From contig JAUQPV010000138.1 in assembly GCA_030550225.1 (NCBI GenBank), positions 1 through 6,760 of the forward strand: a stretch of DNA of 6,760 nucleotides. The letters are read 5' to 3'. The first letter of the stretch is position 1; the number at the start of each line of letters is the position of its first letter. The DNA comes from Acidobacteriota bacterium (GTDB taxonomy: Bacteria; Acidobacteriota; HRBIN11). The notes beneath the pieces were generated by a model that did not search any database, was not told the origin of the DNA, and worked only from the letters and a program-made list of their open reading frames with translations. A program made the translations under genes and the position numbers. Shown here in pieces: positions 1-6,139 of this stretch.

Positions 1-118
1 CGTCGTCCCCCTCGACCCGGACCCCCCGGACCAACCCCAGGTCCACGATGGACACGGGGAGCTCCGGGTCCTCGACGGTCTGTAAGACATGCCAAACTTG
101 ATCGGCCGTCACGCCCAT
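1..118 (-). CDS. MIP18/DUF59 family Fe-S assembly protein, PaaD-like (N-terminal 39 codons only)
   Basis: Partial gene running off the left edge. It starts at the ATG at 118, preceded by a strong Shine-Dalgarno GGAGGAG (127-133) with an 8-nt spacer. The translation begins MGVTADQVWHVLQTVEDPEL and continues PVSIVDLGLVRGVRVEGDD. The DPELPV-S-IVDLGLVR pattern is the N-terminal signature of the MIP18/DUF59 family, which includes PaaD and SufT. Members help assemble or insert Fe-S clusters; PaaD is encoded with the phenylacetyl-CoA epoxidase genes and is thought to mature the Fe-S reductase PaaE. It starts 39 nt after the paaA-like stop and on the same strand, so the two are probably co-transcribed, which favours a PaaD-type role over a general SufT role. 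The family's conserved cysteine region, if present, lies outside the window. Family assignment is fairly secure; the PaaD identity is inferred from context. Confidence 0.75.
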   Translation of the reverse strand, partial: MGVTADQVWHVLQTVEDPELPVSIVDLGLVRGVRVEGDD

Positions 119-157
119 TCGGGACTCTCCTCCATCGGCCTGGGACGGGGTCCGGCT

Positions 158-1090
158 CTACACCGTCGCTTGCCATGTCCGAAGCTGACGGTACCCCCGC
201 CGGACCTGCTCGACAAAAATTTCATTGTAGGGACCTCGTTGCTTCCAGCGCTTCAGGACGTCCTCCCACGTACAAGGCCGGTCGAAATGCCACCGTTTCT
301 CCTTAGGGTCGAACTCACAGGGCAGGGGATAGTCCAACACGTACTTGTCCTGGGCGGGGTCATAATGGGCCGGCACGCGAATCCCTAAAGATTCACAGAA
401 GGGGACGACCTCCCGGAGCCACGACTGACGAAGCTGGTCGTTGCTCAGCCCCTTGATCCGAAACGTCAGCTGGGCCGGATGTCGCTTGAGGTCATCCGGC
501 AAGCCGAACCATTCGACCGTCAGGGGGAACATCCAGTCGACGGCCCGCTGGAGTTCGGCCCGGAGGGCCGGGTCCTTGGCCAGACGTCGCATCCACATCT
601 CTCCATGCCGGACGTGGAAGATTTCCTCCTTATCGACCTTGGCCAGGGCCCGTTTCCAGGGCCCGTAAGACGTGTGGTGATAGACGTCCCCCAACAGCTT
701 GTAGCCGGCCCGGTCGTAGAAGGCGTTGGCGACGACCATCTCGACCCATGACTCCAGGGGGATGTCGAAAGCGTAAGGGTACTTCCATTGGGAGGGCGGC
801 CGCTCGTAGATGAGCTGTTCGACGTCCACGCCGATGTCCTCCAAGATTCGGTAAGCGATGTGGGCGTGGCCCAATTCGTCTTGAATGATGGCCATCAGGG
901 AGATGTAAGCGTTCACCGAGGGCGCCTTCTGGGCCGCGTGGTAGTATGCCGGGGCGCTGAGAAGCTCCGTATCGCCCGAGACGATCAACGTGACCCGGAG
1001 GGCCTCCCGATAGGCTTCGCTCATCTCATCGACGGACTCGATGAGGCCGCCCTGCTGGATGCGCTCCAGGACTTCAGCGTCCGTCACCAT
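158..1090 (-). CDS. paaA: PaaA-like phenylacetyl-CoA oxygenase (1,2-epoxidase) catalytic subunit
   Basis: A 310-residue protein, about the same length as E. coli PaaA (309). It has the ferritin-like di-iron fold signature: E42 (DTELLSAP), E72-x-x-H75 (DELGH) and E156-x-x-H159 (EEIFH), with a downstream acidic residue region at E117/D126 that could complete the iron site. Other PaaA-like stretches are SYGPWKRALAKVDKEEIFH (141-159), WFGLPDD (194-200) and LTFRIKGLSNDQLRQ (208-222). PaaA is the catalytic subunit of the multicomponent oxygenase that converts phenylacetyl-CoA to its ring 1,2-epoxide in aerobic phenylacetate degradation; it is cytoplasmic and needs PaaB, PaaC and the reductase PaaE. 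The start at 1090 is chosen because GGAGG (1097-1101) lies 6 nt upstream; an in-frame ATG at 1123 has no such site. The next gene is PaaD-like rather than PaaB. Homology to PaaA is clear, but the sequence is divergent, so substrate specificity is not certain. Confidence 0.85.
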   Translation of the reverse strand: MVTDAEVLERIQQGGLIESVDEMSEAYREALRVTLIVSGDTELLSAPAYYHAAQKAPSVNAYISLMAIIQDELGHAHIAYRILEDIGVDVEQLIYERPPSQWKYPYAFDIPLESWVEMVVANAFYDRAGYKLLGDVYHHTSYGPWKRALAKVDKEEIFHVRHGEMWMRRLAKDPALRAELQRAVDWMFPLTVEWFGLPDDLKRHPAQLTFRIKGLSNDQLRQSWLREVVPFCESLGIRVPAHYDPAQDKYVLDYPLPCEFDPKEKRWHFDRPCTWEDVLKRWKQRGPYNEIFVEQVRRGYRQLRTWQATV

Positions 1091-1171
1091 GCCAGGCCTC
1101 CAGAAAGGGTCTACGGCTCCCAAAGCCCAGGGTTAGAGCCGAATATACCCAGTACCCGACACCCGGCTTCC

Positions 1172-1200
1172 ATTGTACCCGAATCGAAAAGGCGGATCAT
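1172..1200 (-). promoter_or_regulatory. Candidate promoter for the paaA-like gene
   Basis: Read on the minus strand, a good -10 hexamer TACAAT (1177-1172) is preceded, after 17 nt, by a poor -35 ATGATC (1200-1195). Transcription would begin near 1165, giving a leader of roughly 75 nt before the paaA start. The leader can form a weak hairpin with arms GGCTC/GAGCC (1140-1136 with 1119-1115). The -35 overlaps one arm of the inverted repeat at 1193-1214, so a regulator bound there would block it. The call rests mainly on the -10 and the position. Confidence 0.35.
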
Positions 1201-1214
1201 ACTCCCTTGATCCG
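1185..1214 (-). terminator. Inverted repeat after dnaA: weak intrinsic terminator or operator
   Basis: On the minus strand CGGATCA (1214-1208) is followed by an 8-nt loop AGGGAGTA and the exact complement TGATCCG (1199-1193), then CC and TTTT (1190-1187). It lies 43 nt after the dnaA stop, a normal place for a Rho-independent terminator, but the T-run is only four bases long. The arms also overlap the candidate -35 of the paaA promoter, so an operator is an equally valid reading. Confidence 0.4.
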
Positions 1215-1256
1215 GGCAGCATCAGGAAATCCGTCCAGGCGGGTCGGAATCGGTCG

Positions 1257-2588
1257 TCATTCAGAGGACGGACGGAGGATTTGAAGGATCCCGTGGAGGT
1301 CCTGCTGAAGGCGGGGGTCCGAATGGAGGTTTTCTTCGATCTTGCGGATGGCATACATGACGGTCGTGTGGTGCTTGCCCCCAAAGGCCTGACCGATTTC
1401 GTTCAAGGAGGCTTCCAGGTGGTGCCGGGCCAAATACATGGCGATCTGGCGGGGGTACACGACCTGGGGCCGATTCGTCCGGGATACGAGCTCCTCCGGG
1501 GACAATTTGAAATAAGTGGCAACGGCGCGGATGACGTCTTGGATCGAAATCCGCATCGGGGTCGGCCCGGAAGCCGGACCCGGCGTCGTGCGGCTCAGGG
1601 ATTCCAGAAGCGGCGTGATCGCCTCCCGAGCCAGCTCGATGGAAAGAGACTGGCTCTTCATCGAGGCCAGAAACACCAGGCGTCGCAGGGCTCCTTCCAG
1701 GGTCCGGACGTTATCGACGATCCGCTCCGCGATGAACAGGGCCACGTCGTCGGGGACATGCACGCCCATCAACATGGCCTTCTTGTGAAGGATGGCGATC
1801 CGGGTCTCCAACTCGGGCGGCTGGATGTCGGCGACGAGACCCCAGGAGAAGCGGGAGACCAGACGCTCTTCTAAGTTGGCCAAGGCCTGCGGGGGTTGGT
1901 CCGCCGTCAGCACGATCTGCTTCTGGGCCTGATAGAGGATGTTGAAGATGGAAAAGACCTCTTCCTGGGTCCGTTCCTTGCCGGCCAACGTGTGGACGTC
2001 GTCCAAGAGGAGGACGTCGGCCGCCCGGTAGTACTGACGAAGGTCGTGCACGTTCCCCCGCTGGTAGGCCTCGACCAGCTGATTCATCAGAGCGTCGCAC
2101 GACACATAGATGACCCGCAAGTCCGGCCGGTTTTGGCTGATACGGTTGCCGATAGCATGAAGCAAATGGGTCTTGCCCAGGCCGACGCCCCCATAGATGA
2201 AGAGGGGATTGTACACGTGACCCGGGTGGTCGGCCACGGCCGTCGAGGCGGCATGAGCCGCCTGATTACTGACCCCGACGACAAAGTTCTCAAAGGTATA
2301 AATCGGATTGAGGCCTCCGTCCGTGGTCATCTCCCGGGCGTGGGCCTTTTCCAGCTCCTCGTTGGTCAGAAATTCCAACTCCTTGGGGGGAAGCTGGGCC
2401 TCCTGGATACAGGCCTGGATGTCCTGGGCGTAAGACCGCTGGATGACCTCCCGGAAGAATTTGCTGGGGATGAGGACCTGCACGCGGTGGTCGTCTTCAT
2501 AGAACTGGACCGTCGGCCGGAACCAACTGTTAAAGGACTGCGGGCGAAGGCGCCGTTGGAGACCCTGGAGGATCTTGACCCAATACAT
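1257..2588 (-). CDS. dnaA: Chromosomal replication initiator protein DnaA
   Basis: A 443-residue DnaA, the AAA+ ATPase that binds DnaA boxes at oriC, melts the origin and recruits the helicase. Domain I is about residues 1-75 (YWVKILQGLQRRLRPQSF near the start), followed by a very short linker and then the AAA+ core from about 95: Walker A GGVGLGKTH (133-141), Walker B LLLDDVH (193-199), sensor I region VLTADQPP (226-233), arginine finger in RLVSRFSWGL (R247) and sensor II LEGALRRL (297-304). Domain IV (about 345-443) carries VVYPRQIAMYLAR (376-388) and the signature FGGKHHTTV (402-410). The start at 2588 is chosen because GGAGG (2594-2598) lies 5 nt upstream and the protein then begins at the usual domain I position; the frame stays open upstream to 2678 (TTG) without a ribosome binding site. 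dnaN does not follow; the next gene is paaA-like. The signature is usually RDHTTV, so the aspartate that contacts DNA is replaced by histidine here. Family identity is certain. Confidence 0.97.
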   Translation of the reverse strand: MYWVKILQGLQRRLRPQSFNSWFRPTVQFYEDDHRVQVLIPSKFFREVIQRSYAQDIQACIQEAQLPPKELEFLTNEELEKAHAREMTTDGGLNPIYTFENFVVGVSNQAAHAASTAVADHPGHVYNPLFIYGGVGLGKTHLLHAIGNRISQNRPDLRVIYVSCDALMNQLVEAYQRGNVHDLRQYYRAADVLLLDDVHTLAGKERTQEEVFSIFNILYQAQKQIVLTADQPPQALANLEERLVSRFSWGLVADIQPPELETRIAILHKKAMLMGVHVPDDVALFIAERIVDNVRTLEGALRRLVFLASMKSQSLSIELAREAITPLLESLSRTTPGPASGPTPMRISIQDVIRAVATYFKLSPEELVSRTNRPQVVYPRQIAMYLARHHLEASLNEIGQAFGGKHHTTVMYAIRKIEENLHSDPRLQQDLHGILQILRPSSE

Positions 2589-2699
2589 CCAAGCCTCCGC
2601 GAAGAAGCCCCCGGGTCGGAGGAAGAGACGGGATTTCCCTCCCCAGGCCCGATGCATCTGACCCGTCATCTTACCCAAGGACCCGGGGCGGACAAAACC

Positions 2700-2800
2700 G
2701 TATAAATCAACAAATTCAGCATTAATATTTCGTAAATCGCCGAAACTGAGATATGATGACTAAATACTATTTTAAAATTGCCACATACGGATAAAGATTA
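2700..2800. other. AT-rich block upstream of dnaA: dnaA promoter region and possible oriC unwinding element
   Basis: By hand count only 27 of the 100 bases from 2701 to 2800 are G or C, against about 60% elsewhere. It includes runs such as ATTAATATTT (2721-2730) and TATTTTAAAATT (2768-2779). Many bacterial origins lie beside dnaA and contain such an easily melted stretch. No copy of the standard box TTATCCACA is visible here; the closest is TTATCCGTA on the minus strand (2794-2786, 7 of 9) next to ATTGCCACA on the plus strand (2777-2785, 6 of 9). I could not pick a defensible -35/-10 pair for dnaA, although the composition suits one. The origin role is inferred only from position and composition. 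Confidence 0.4.
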
Positions 2801-2866
2801 GTGCCGGACCGTGAGGCCCTCCCTTCAGGCTTCCGGACCGGCGGACGGGTTTACGACGCCGCAGAA

Positions 2867-2905
2867 GGAAAAAACCCTACCCGGGACGGGACGCCTCCCC
2901 GTCCC
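2867..2905 (-). terminator. Possible Rho-independent terminator between gcvPB and dnaA
   Basis: Reading the minus strand, GGGACGGG (2905-2898), a 7-nt loop GAGGCGT and the perfect complement CCCGTCCC (2890-2883) form an 8-bp GC-rich stem. After an 8-nt spacer GGGTAGGG comes T6 (2874-2869). The T-run sits further from the stem than in a classic terminator, which lowers confidence. It would stop read-through from the gcv operon before the AT-rich block and dnaA. Confidence 0.35.
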
Positions 2906-3035
2906 TTCCCATCGAGTCCCTTTCGCCCATCCCAATCCGTTGGATATTCCTAAATGAACATAGCTGTTCGGTTCGTGAAAACCCGCATGGATTCGGCTTT
3001 TCCGACCCTTCAGGGCAAACGGTTTTTCAAAACAT

Positions 3036-3124
3036 CGTGACGTCGTGACGGAGCTTAGAAAGGAGCCGTCGCCGGGGGGCGAACGGCCCGGGGTCGGCCT
3101 CGTCACGTCGTTACGCCGTCACGC
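3036..3124. repeat. Inverted clusters of octanucleotide repeats (CGTSACGN)
   Basis: On the plus strand two adjacent octamers CGTGACGT and CGTGACGG occupy 3036-3051. About 50 nt later three adjacent octamers CGTCACGT, CGTTACGC and CGTCACGC occupy 3101-3124. The second cluster is close to the reverse complement of the first: 3101-3115 pairs with 3036-3050 at 13 of 15 positions. Both clusters are followed on the plus strand by AGCTT (3052-3056 and 3125-3129). The two clusters therefore frame the hairpin at 3065-3087 and could fold with it into a longer structure. I do not recognise the family. Confidence 0.6.
3056..3087 (-). terminator. Hairpin downstream of gcvPB, likely gcv operon terminator
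   Basis: On the minus strand GCCGT-T-CGCC (3087-3078) pairs with GGCG-ACGGC (3073-3065) to give nine base pairs with one bulged T and a four-C loop. It is followed by TCCTTTCT (3064-3057). It lies about 110 nt after the gcvPB stop and is framed by the inverted octamer repeats, which would lengthen the stem. The T-tract is interrupted, so termination is plausible rather than certain. Confidence 0.4.
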
Positions 3125-3198
3125 AGCTTGAAATATCGCGCTTTCCGGGCACTGGAAAAGGCCGTCCTGATGCCATTCTCACCCACCGAACGGTTCTA

Positions 3199-4752
3199 CT
3201 ACGTGCTATGCCCTTGGCCCTTTACGTTTTGCTCTATACCCTTGGTCCCCTTCCAGGCCGGCGGGAAGTCCTGAGGGGACCACCGAAGGATGGGGTGCCG
3301 AGCCGCCTCGACCTCGTCGAATCGCCGGAAGGCACTTTTCTGGGGAGCCGAGCAGACGATCTCGGGTCGTTCGGCCGCCTCTCGGGCGATCTGGACCAGG
3401 GCCTCGACGAGTCGGTCTAGTTCCTCGAGGCTCTCCGTTTCGGTCGGCTCGATCATGAGGGCGCCCGGGACGATGAGGGGGAAGTATACGGTCGGCGGGT
3501 GAAGGCCGTAGTCGATCAGCCGCTTGGCGATGTCCATCGTCGTCACGCCGGAGGGGTTCTGGCGCCGGTCGTTGAAGACGACCTCGTGCATGACCCTACG
3601 GTCATAAGGCAGATGATAGTAAGGCTTTAATCGGGCCATGAGGTAGTTGGCATTGAGGACGGCATGGACGGCGATATCTCGCAGGTGGTCTCGGCCAAAA
3701 GACAGGATGTACGCCAGGGCCCGGACGTGGACGCCGAAGTGGCCCTGGAAGGCCTTGACACGACCGATGGACTTAGGACTTTCCCAGACCCGATAGTAGC
3801 GGTCACCTTCCCGGGCGACCCGGGGCACAGGTAAGTAGGGAGCCAGGGAGGCTTTAACGCATACGGGTCCGCTCCCCGGACCACCGCCGCCGTGGGGCGT
3901 GCTAAAGGTCTTATGGAGGTTCAGGTGGAGGACGTCGACGCCCATATCGCCGGGCCGGGCGATGCCGACGAGGGCGTTCATGTTGGCGCCGTCCATGTAC
4001 AGGAAGGCGCCCCACTCGTGGAGAATGTCGGCGATTTCGAGGATGTCCTCCTCAAAGAGGCCCAAGGTGTTCGGGTTTGTAATCATCAAGGCGGCGACAT
4101 CCCGGCCCATCGCCGCTCGGAGGGTCGAGGGGCTGAGCAGGCCCCGTTCGTCCGACTTGAGGTGGACGACCTCGAAGCCCCCGAGGGCGGCGCTGGCGGG
4201 GTTCGTCCCATGCGCCGAGTCGGGGACGAGGATTCGGGTCCGTTTCTCTCCTCGGTCCTCCAGGCATGCACGGATGAGGAGCAAGCCCGTGAGTTCCCCG
4301 TGGGCCCCGGCGGCCGGTTGGAGGGTCGCCGCGTCCATACCGGTGATCTCGCACAAGTAGCGTTCGAGGTGCCATTGAATCGCCAGGCACCCCTGGATGA
4401 ACTCATCGGGTAGGTACGGATGGGCCTCGGTGAAGGCGGCCCATCGGGCGATGGCCTCGTTCAACCGGGGGTTGTACTTCATCGTGCAGGAACCGAGGGG
4501 ATAGATCCCTCGGTCGATGCAGTAGTTCCACTGGGCCAGCCGATTGAAGTGGCGGACGACGTCGAATTCTGACAGTTCTGGCAGGCCCTCGACCCGGTCT
4601 CGCCTTAAGTGGGTCGGCACCAGGTCTTCGACGGGGGTCTCGGGGACGCCCGTCGGGGGGAGGCTGTAACCTACGCGACCGGGTCGGCTCCGCTCGAACA
4701 GGAGGGGTTCTTCCAAGGCGATGTGTTGCGTCGTGCGATTCGAGTCCCGCAT
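3199..4752 (-). CDS. gcvPB: Glycine dehydrogenase (decarboxylating) subunit 2, GcvPB
   Basis: A 517-residue PLP-binding half of the split P-protein, which with GcvPA decarboxylates glycine and passes the aminomethyl group to lipoyl-GcvH. Family landmarks are GIYPLGSCTMKYNPRLNE (82-99), PAAGAHGELTG (147-157), SAHGTNPASA (179-188), DGANMNAL (254-261), the cofactor lysine K281 in LHKTFSTPHGGGGPG (279-293), and SPKSIGRV (325-332). It ends with the usual DEVEAARHPILRW (479-491) followed by a tail of about 26 residues, so it is somewhat longer than typical homologues (about 470-490). The start at 4752 is favoured over the ATG at 4758 because GAGGT (4759-4763) lies 6 nt before the former and directly abuts the latter. 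The gene starts 40 nt after the gcvPA stop, ends in two consecutive TAG codons (3201-3196), and is the last gene of the operon. Identity is secure. Confidence 0.96.
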   Translation of the reverse strand: MRDSNRTTQHIALEEPLLFERSRPGRVGYSLPPTGVPETPVEDLVPTHLRRDRVEGLPELSEFDVVRHFNRLAQWNYCIDRGIYPLGSCTMKYNPRLNEAIARWAAFTEAHPYLPDEFIQGCLAIQWHLERYLCEITGMDAATLQPAAGAHGELTGLLLIRACLEDRGEKRTRILVPDSAHGTNPASAALGGFEVVHLKSDERGLLSPSTLRAAMGRDVAALMITNPNTLGLFEEDILEIADILHEWGAFLYMDGANMNALVGIARPGDMGVDVLHLNLHKTFSTPHGGGGPGSGPVCVKASLAPYLPVPRVAREGDRYYRVWESPKSIGRVKAFQGHFGVHVRALAYILSFGRDHLRDIAVHAVLNANYLMARLKPYYHLPYDRRVMHEVVFNDRRQNPSGVTTMDIAKRLIDYGLHPPTVYFPLIVPGALMIEPTETESLEELDRLVEALVQIAREAAERPEIVCSAPQKSAFRRFDEVEAARHPILRWSPQDFPPAWKGTKGIEQNVKGQGHST

Positions 4753-4765
4753 GGTCATACCTCGT

Positions 4766-4808
4766 GGCGAACGGCCAGCGATTCGCTGTTCGCTACTCGC
4801 CACTCGCC
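4766..4808. repeat. Tandem heptanucleotide repeat and hairpin at the gcvPA/gcvPB junction
   Basis: On the plus strand four adjacent heptamers read ATTCGCT (4781-4787), GTTCGCT (4788-4794), ACTCGCC (4795-4801) and ACTCGCC (4802-4808), with consensus RYTCGCY. The two rightmost encode the last residues of GcvPA and, with the second, its stop codon (4795-4793). Immediately left is an inverted copy: GCGAAC (4767-4772) and AGCG (4777-4780) pair with CGCT (4784-4787) and GTTCGC (4788-4793), leaving a 3-nt loop and a 4-nt bulge. The hairpin ends only three bases from the gcvPB Shine-Dalgarno (4759-4763), so it could influence gcvPB translation or transcript stability. Confidence 0.6.
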
Positions 4809-6139
4809 ATCCGGACGAGTCGCTCGATCTCTTCCGGGGGATTCATCTCGGTGACGCACATCAAGAGGTCCCGGTCCAACTCGGGATACCACCGGTGCAG
4901 GGGCAGACCGGCGACGATACCCTGGGTCAGCAGACGCGCCCACATCGTCGGGGCCTTCGGATGGCGGATGACGAATTCGTTGAAAAAGGGACCCCGGAAG
5001 GGCCGTTGCCATCCCTCCGCCTCCAGACGGTGGGCCAGATAGTGGGCCCGTTGAGCGTTCAGGAGGGCCAGCCGGCGAAGGCCCTCAGGTCCCAGGAGGG
5101 CCAGGTACACAGTCACGGCCAGGGCGCAGAGAGCCTGATTTGTGCAAATATTGCTGGTCGCCTTTTCCCGACGGATGTGTTGTTCCCGGGCCGCCAGGGT
5201 CAGGACGAACCCCCGTCGGCCGTTTCGGTCGTAGGCCACACCGACCAAACGGCCTGGAAGCCGCCGGACGTACTCCATCCGGGTCGCCATGAGGCCGACG
5301 TGAGGCCCCCCGAACTGGACGGGCAGGCCCAGGGACTGGCCTTCCCCGACGACGATGTCGAAGCCGAACTCACCGGGCGGCCTGAGAAAGCCCAGGCTGA
5401 GGGCCTCCGTAAAGCAGGCGATCCGGACGGCCGGATGGTCGCCCAGGGCGGTCCGGACGGCGGCCCAGTCCTCGACAATGCCCAAGGCATTGGGGGACTG
5501 AACGACGACGGCGAACGTATCGTCCCGGAGGCGGGCCTGGAGGGCGTTCAGGTCGAGCTGACCCGTCTCGGGTTCCCAGGGGACGAGCTCGACGGAGACG
5601 TCGAAGTGACGGATGTACGTGTTTACGACCTGCTGGTATTCCGGGTGGACGCTCCGGGCGACCAAGACGTGGCGGCCCTCCCGGATCCGGCGGGCCATCA
5701 GCACGGCCTCAGCGAGGGCCGTCGCTCCGTCGTACATGGAGGCGTTGGCGACCTCCATGCCCGTAAGCTGGCAGACCATCGTCTGGAACTCAAAGATGCT
5801 CTGGAGGGTCCCCTGGCTGACCTCGGGTTGATAGGGCGTATAGGCCGTAAAGAATTCGGGCTTCCGGACGACGTCCTCGACGACGGCCGGGACGTAGTGG
5901 CGGTATGCCCCGGCGCCCAGAAAGGACGTGACCTCCGGCGGGACCCGATTCATCGAGGCCCACCGGCGGAAGGCCTCCAGGACCTCAACCTCGGACATAG
6001 CCGGCGGGAGGTCCAGGTCCGTCTTCAGACGGACGGCTTCCGGGATCGGCCGGAACAGTTCCTCGACCGAATCGACGCCGATGACTTCCAACATGCGTCG
6101 AATGTCTTCCGGGGCATGGGGTAAGTATCGCACGCTCAT
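4793..6139 (-). CDS. gcvPA: Glycine dehydrogenase (decarboxylating) subunit 1, GcvPA
   Basis: A 448-residue N-terminal-type half of the split P-protein; it forms the decarboxylase with GcvPB. The size matches the family. Landmarks are YLPHAPEDIRRML near the N-terminus (5-17), FLGAGAYRHYVP (73-84), TAYTPYQPEVSQGTLQ (98-113), ANASMYDGATALAEA (131-145), GEGQSLGLPVQFGGPHVG (265-282) and REQHIRREKATSNICTNQAL (318-337). The cofactor lysine is in the partner subunit, as expected. The start at 6139 overlaps the gcvH stop as ATGA (6139-6136), and no clear Shine-Dalgarno precedes it, so translation is probably coupled to gcvH. The frame is open upstream but that would run into gcvH. The C-terminus MASGE and its stop are built from the heptamer repeat described at 4766-4808. 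Identity is secure. Confidence 0.97.
   Translation of the reverse strand: MSVRYLPHAPEDIRRMLEVIGVDSVEELFRPIPEAVRLKTDLDLPPAMSEVEVLEAFRRWASMNRVPPEVTSFLGAGAYRHYVPAVVEDVVRKPEFFTAYTPYQPEVSQGTLQSIFEFQTMVCQLTGMEVANASMYDGATALAEAVLMARRIREGRHVLVARSVHPEYQQVVNTYIRHFDVSVELVPWEPETGQLDLNALQARLRDDTFAVVVQSPNALGIVEDWAAVRTALGDHPAVRIACFTEALSLGFLRPPGEFGFDIVVGEGQSLGLPVQFGGPHVGLMATRMEYVRRLPGRLVGVAYDRNGRRGFVLTLAAREQHIRREKATSNICTNQALCALAVTVYLALLGPEGLRRLALLNAQRAHYLAHRLEAEGWQRPFRGPFFNEFVIRHPKAPTMWARLLTQGIVAGLPLHRWYPELDRDLLMCVTEMNPPEEIERLVRMASGE

Larger units (their letters stand above)
2589..3198. other. Gene-poor intergenic region between gcvPB and dnaA
   Basis: About 610 nt with no convincing gene. From right to left it holds a spacer after the double gcvPB stop, an octamer repeat cluster with an internal hairpin (3036-3124), a moderately GC stretch of unknown nature (about 2910-3035), a hairpin followed by T6 (2867-2905), a strongly AT-rich block (2701-2800), and a GC-rich dnaA leader (2589-2700). 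The 93-codon open frame at 2825-3106 on the minus strand lacks a family signature and runs through the hairpins, so I do not call it. The region's length, its composition and its position directly upstream of dnaA fit a regulatory region and perhaps oriC. Confidence 0.6.

Noticed and set aside
2589..2678. Longer dnaA start (TTG at 2678 or ATGs at 2669 and 2657)
   Set aside because: None has a ribosome binding site and the added residues do not resemble DnaA domain I; the ATG at 2588 has GGAGG at ideal spacing.
1896..2705. Plus-strand open frame (269 codons) opposite dnaA
   Set aside because: Antisense to the dnaA AAA+ domain, where Walker A, Walker B and sensor motifs are all intact on the minus strand.
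2825..3106. Minus-strand 93-codon open frame upstream of dnaA
   Set aside because: No recognised motif, no convincing ribosome binding site, and it runs through the terminator-like hairpins and the octamer repeats.
4753..4803. Longer gcvPB start overlapping the gcvPA end
   Set aside because: The upstream extension translates the heptamer repeat and hairpin, and the ribosome binding site points to 4752.
4781..4808. CRISPR-like array
   Set aside because: The repeat units are only 7 nt and directly adjacent, with no spacers of any kind.
4721..6124. Long plus-strand open frame (467 codons) opposite gcvPA
   Set aside because: It is the antisense shadow of a strongly conserved gcvPA in high-GC DNA, and its translation shows no family motif. 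The gcvPA motifs are unambiguous on the minus strand.
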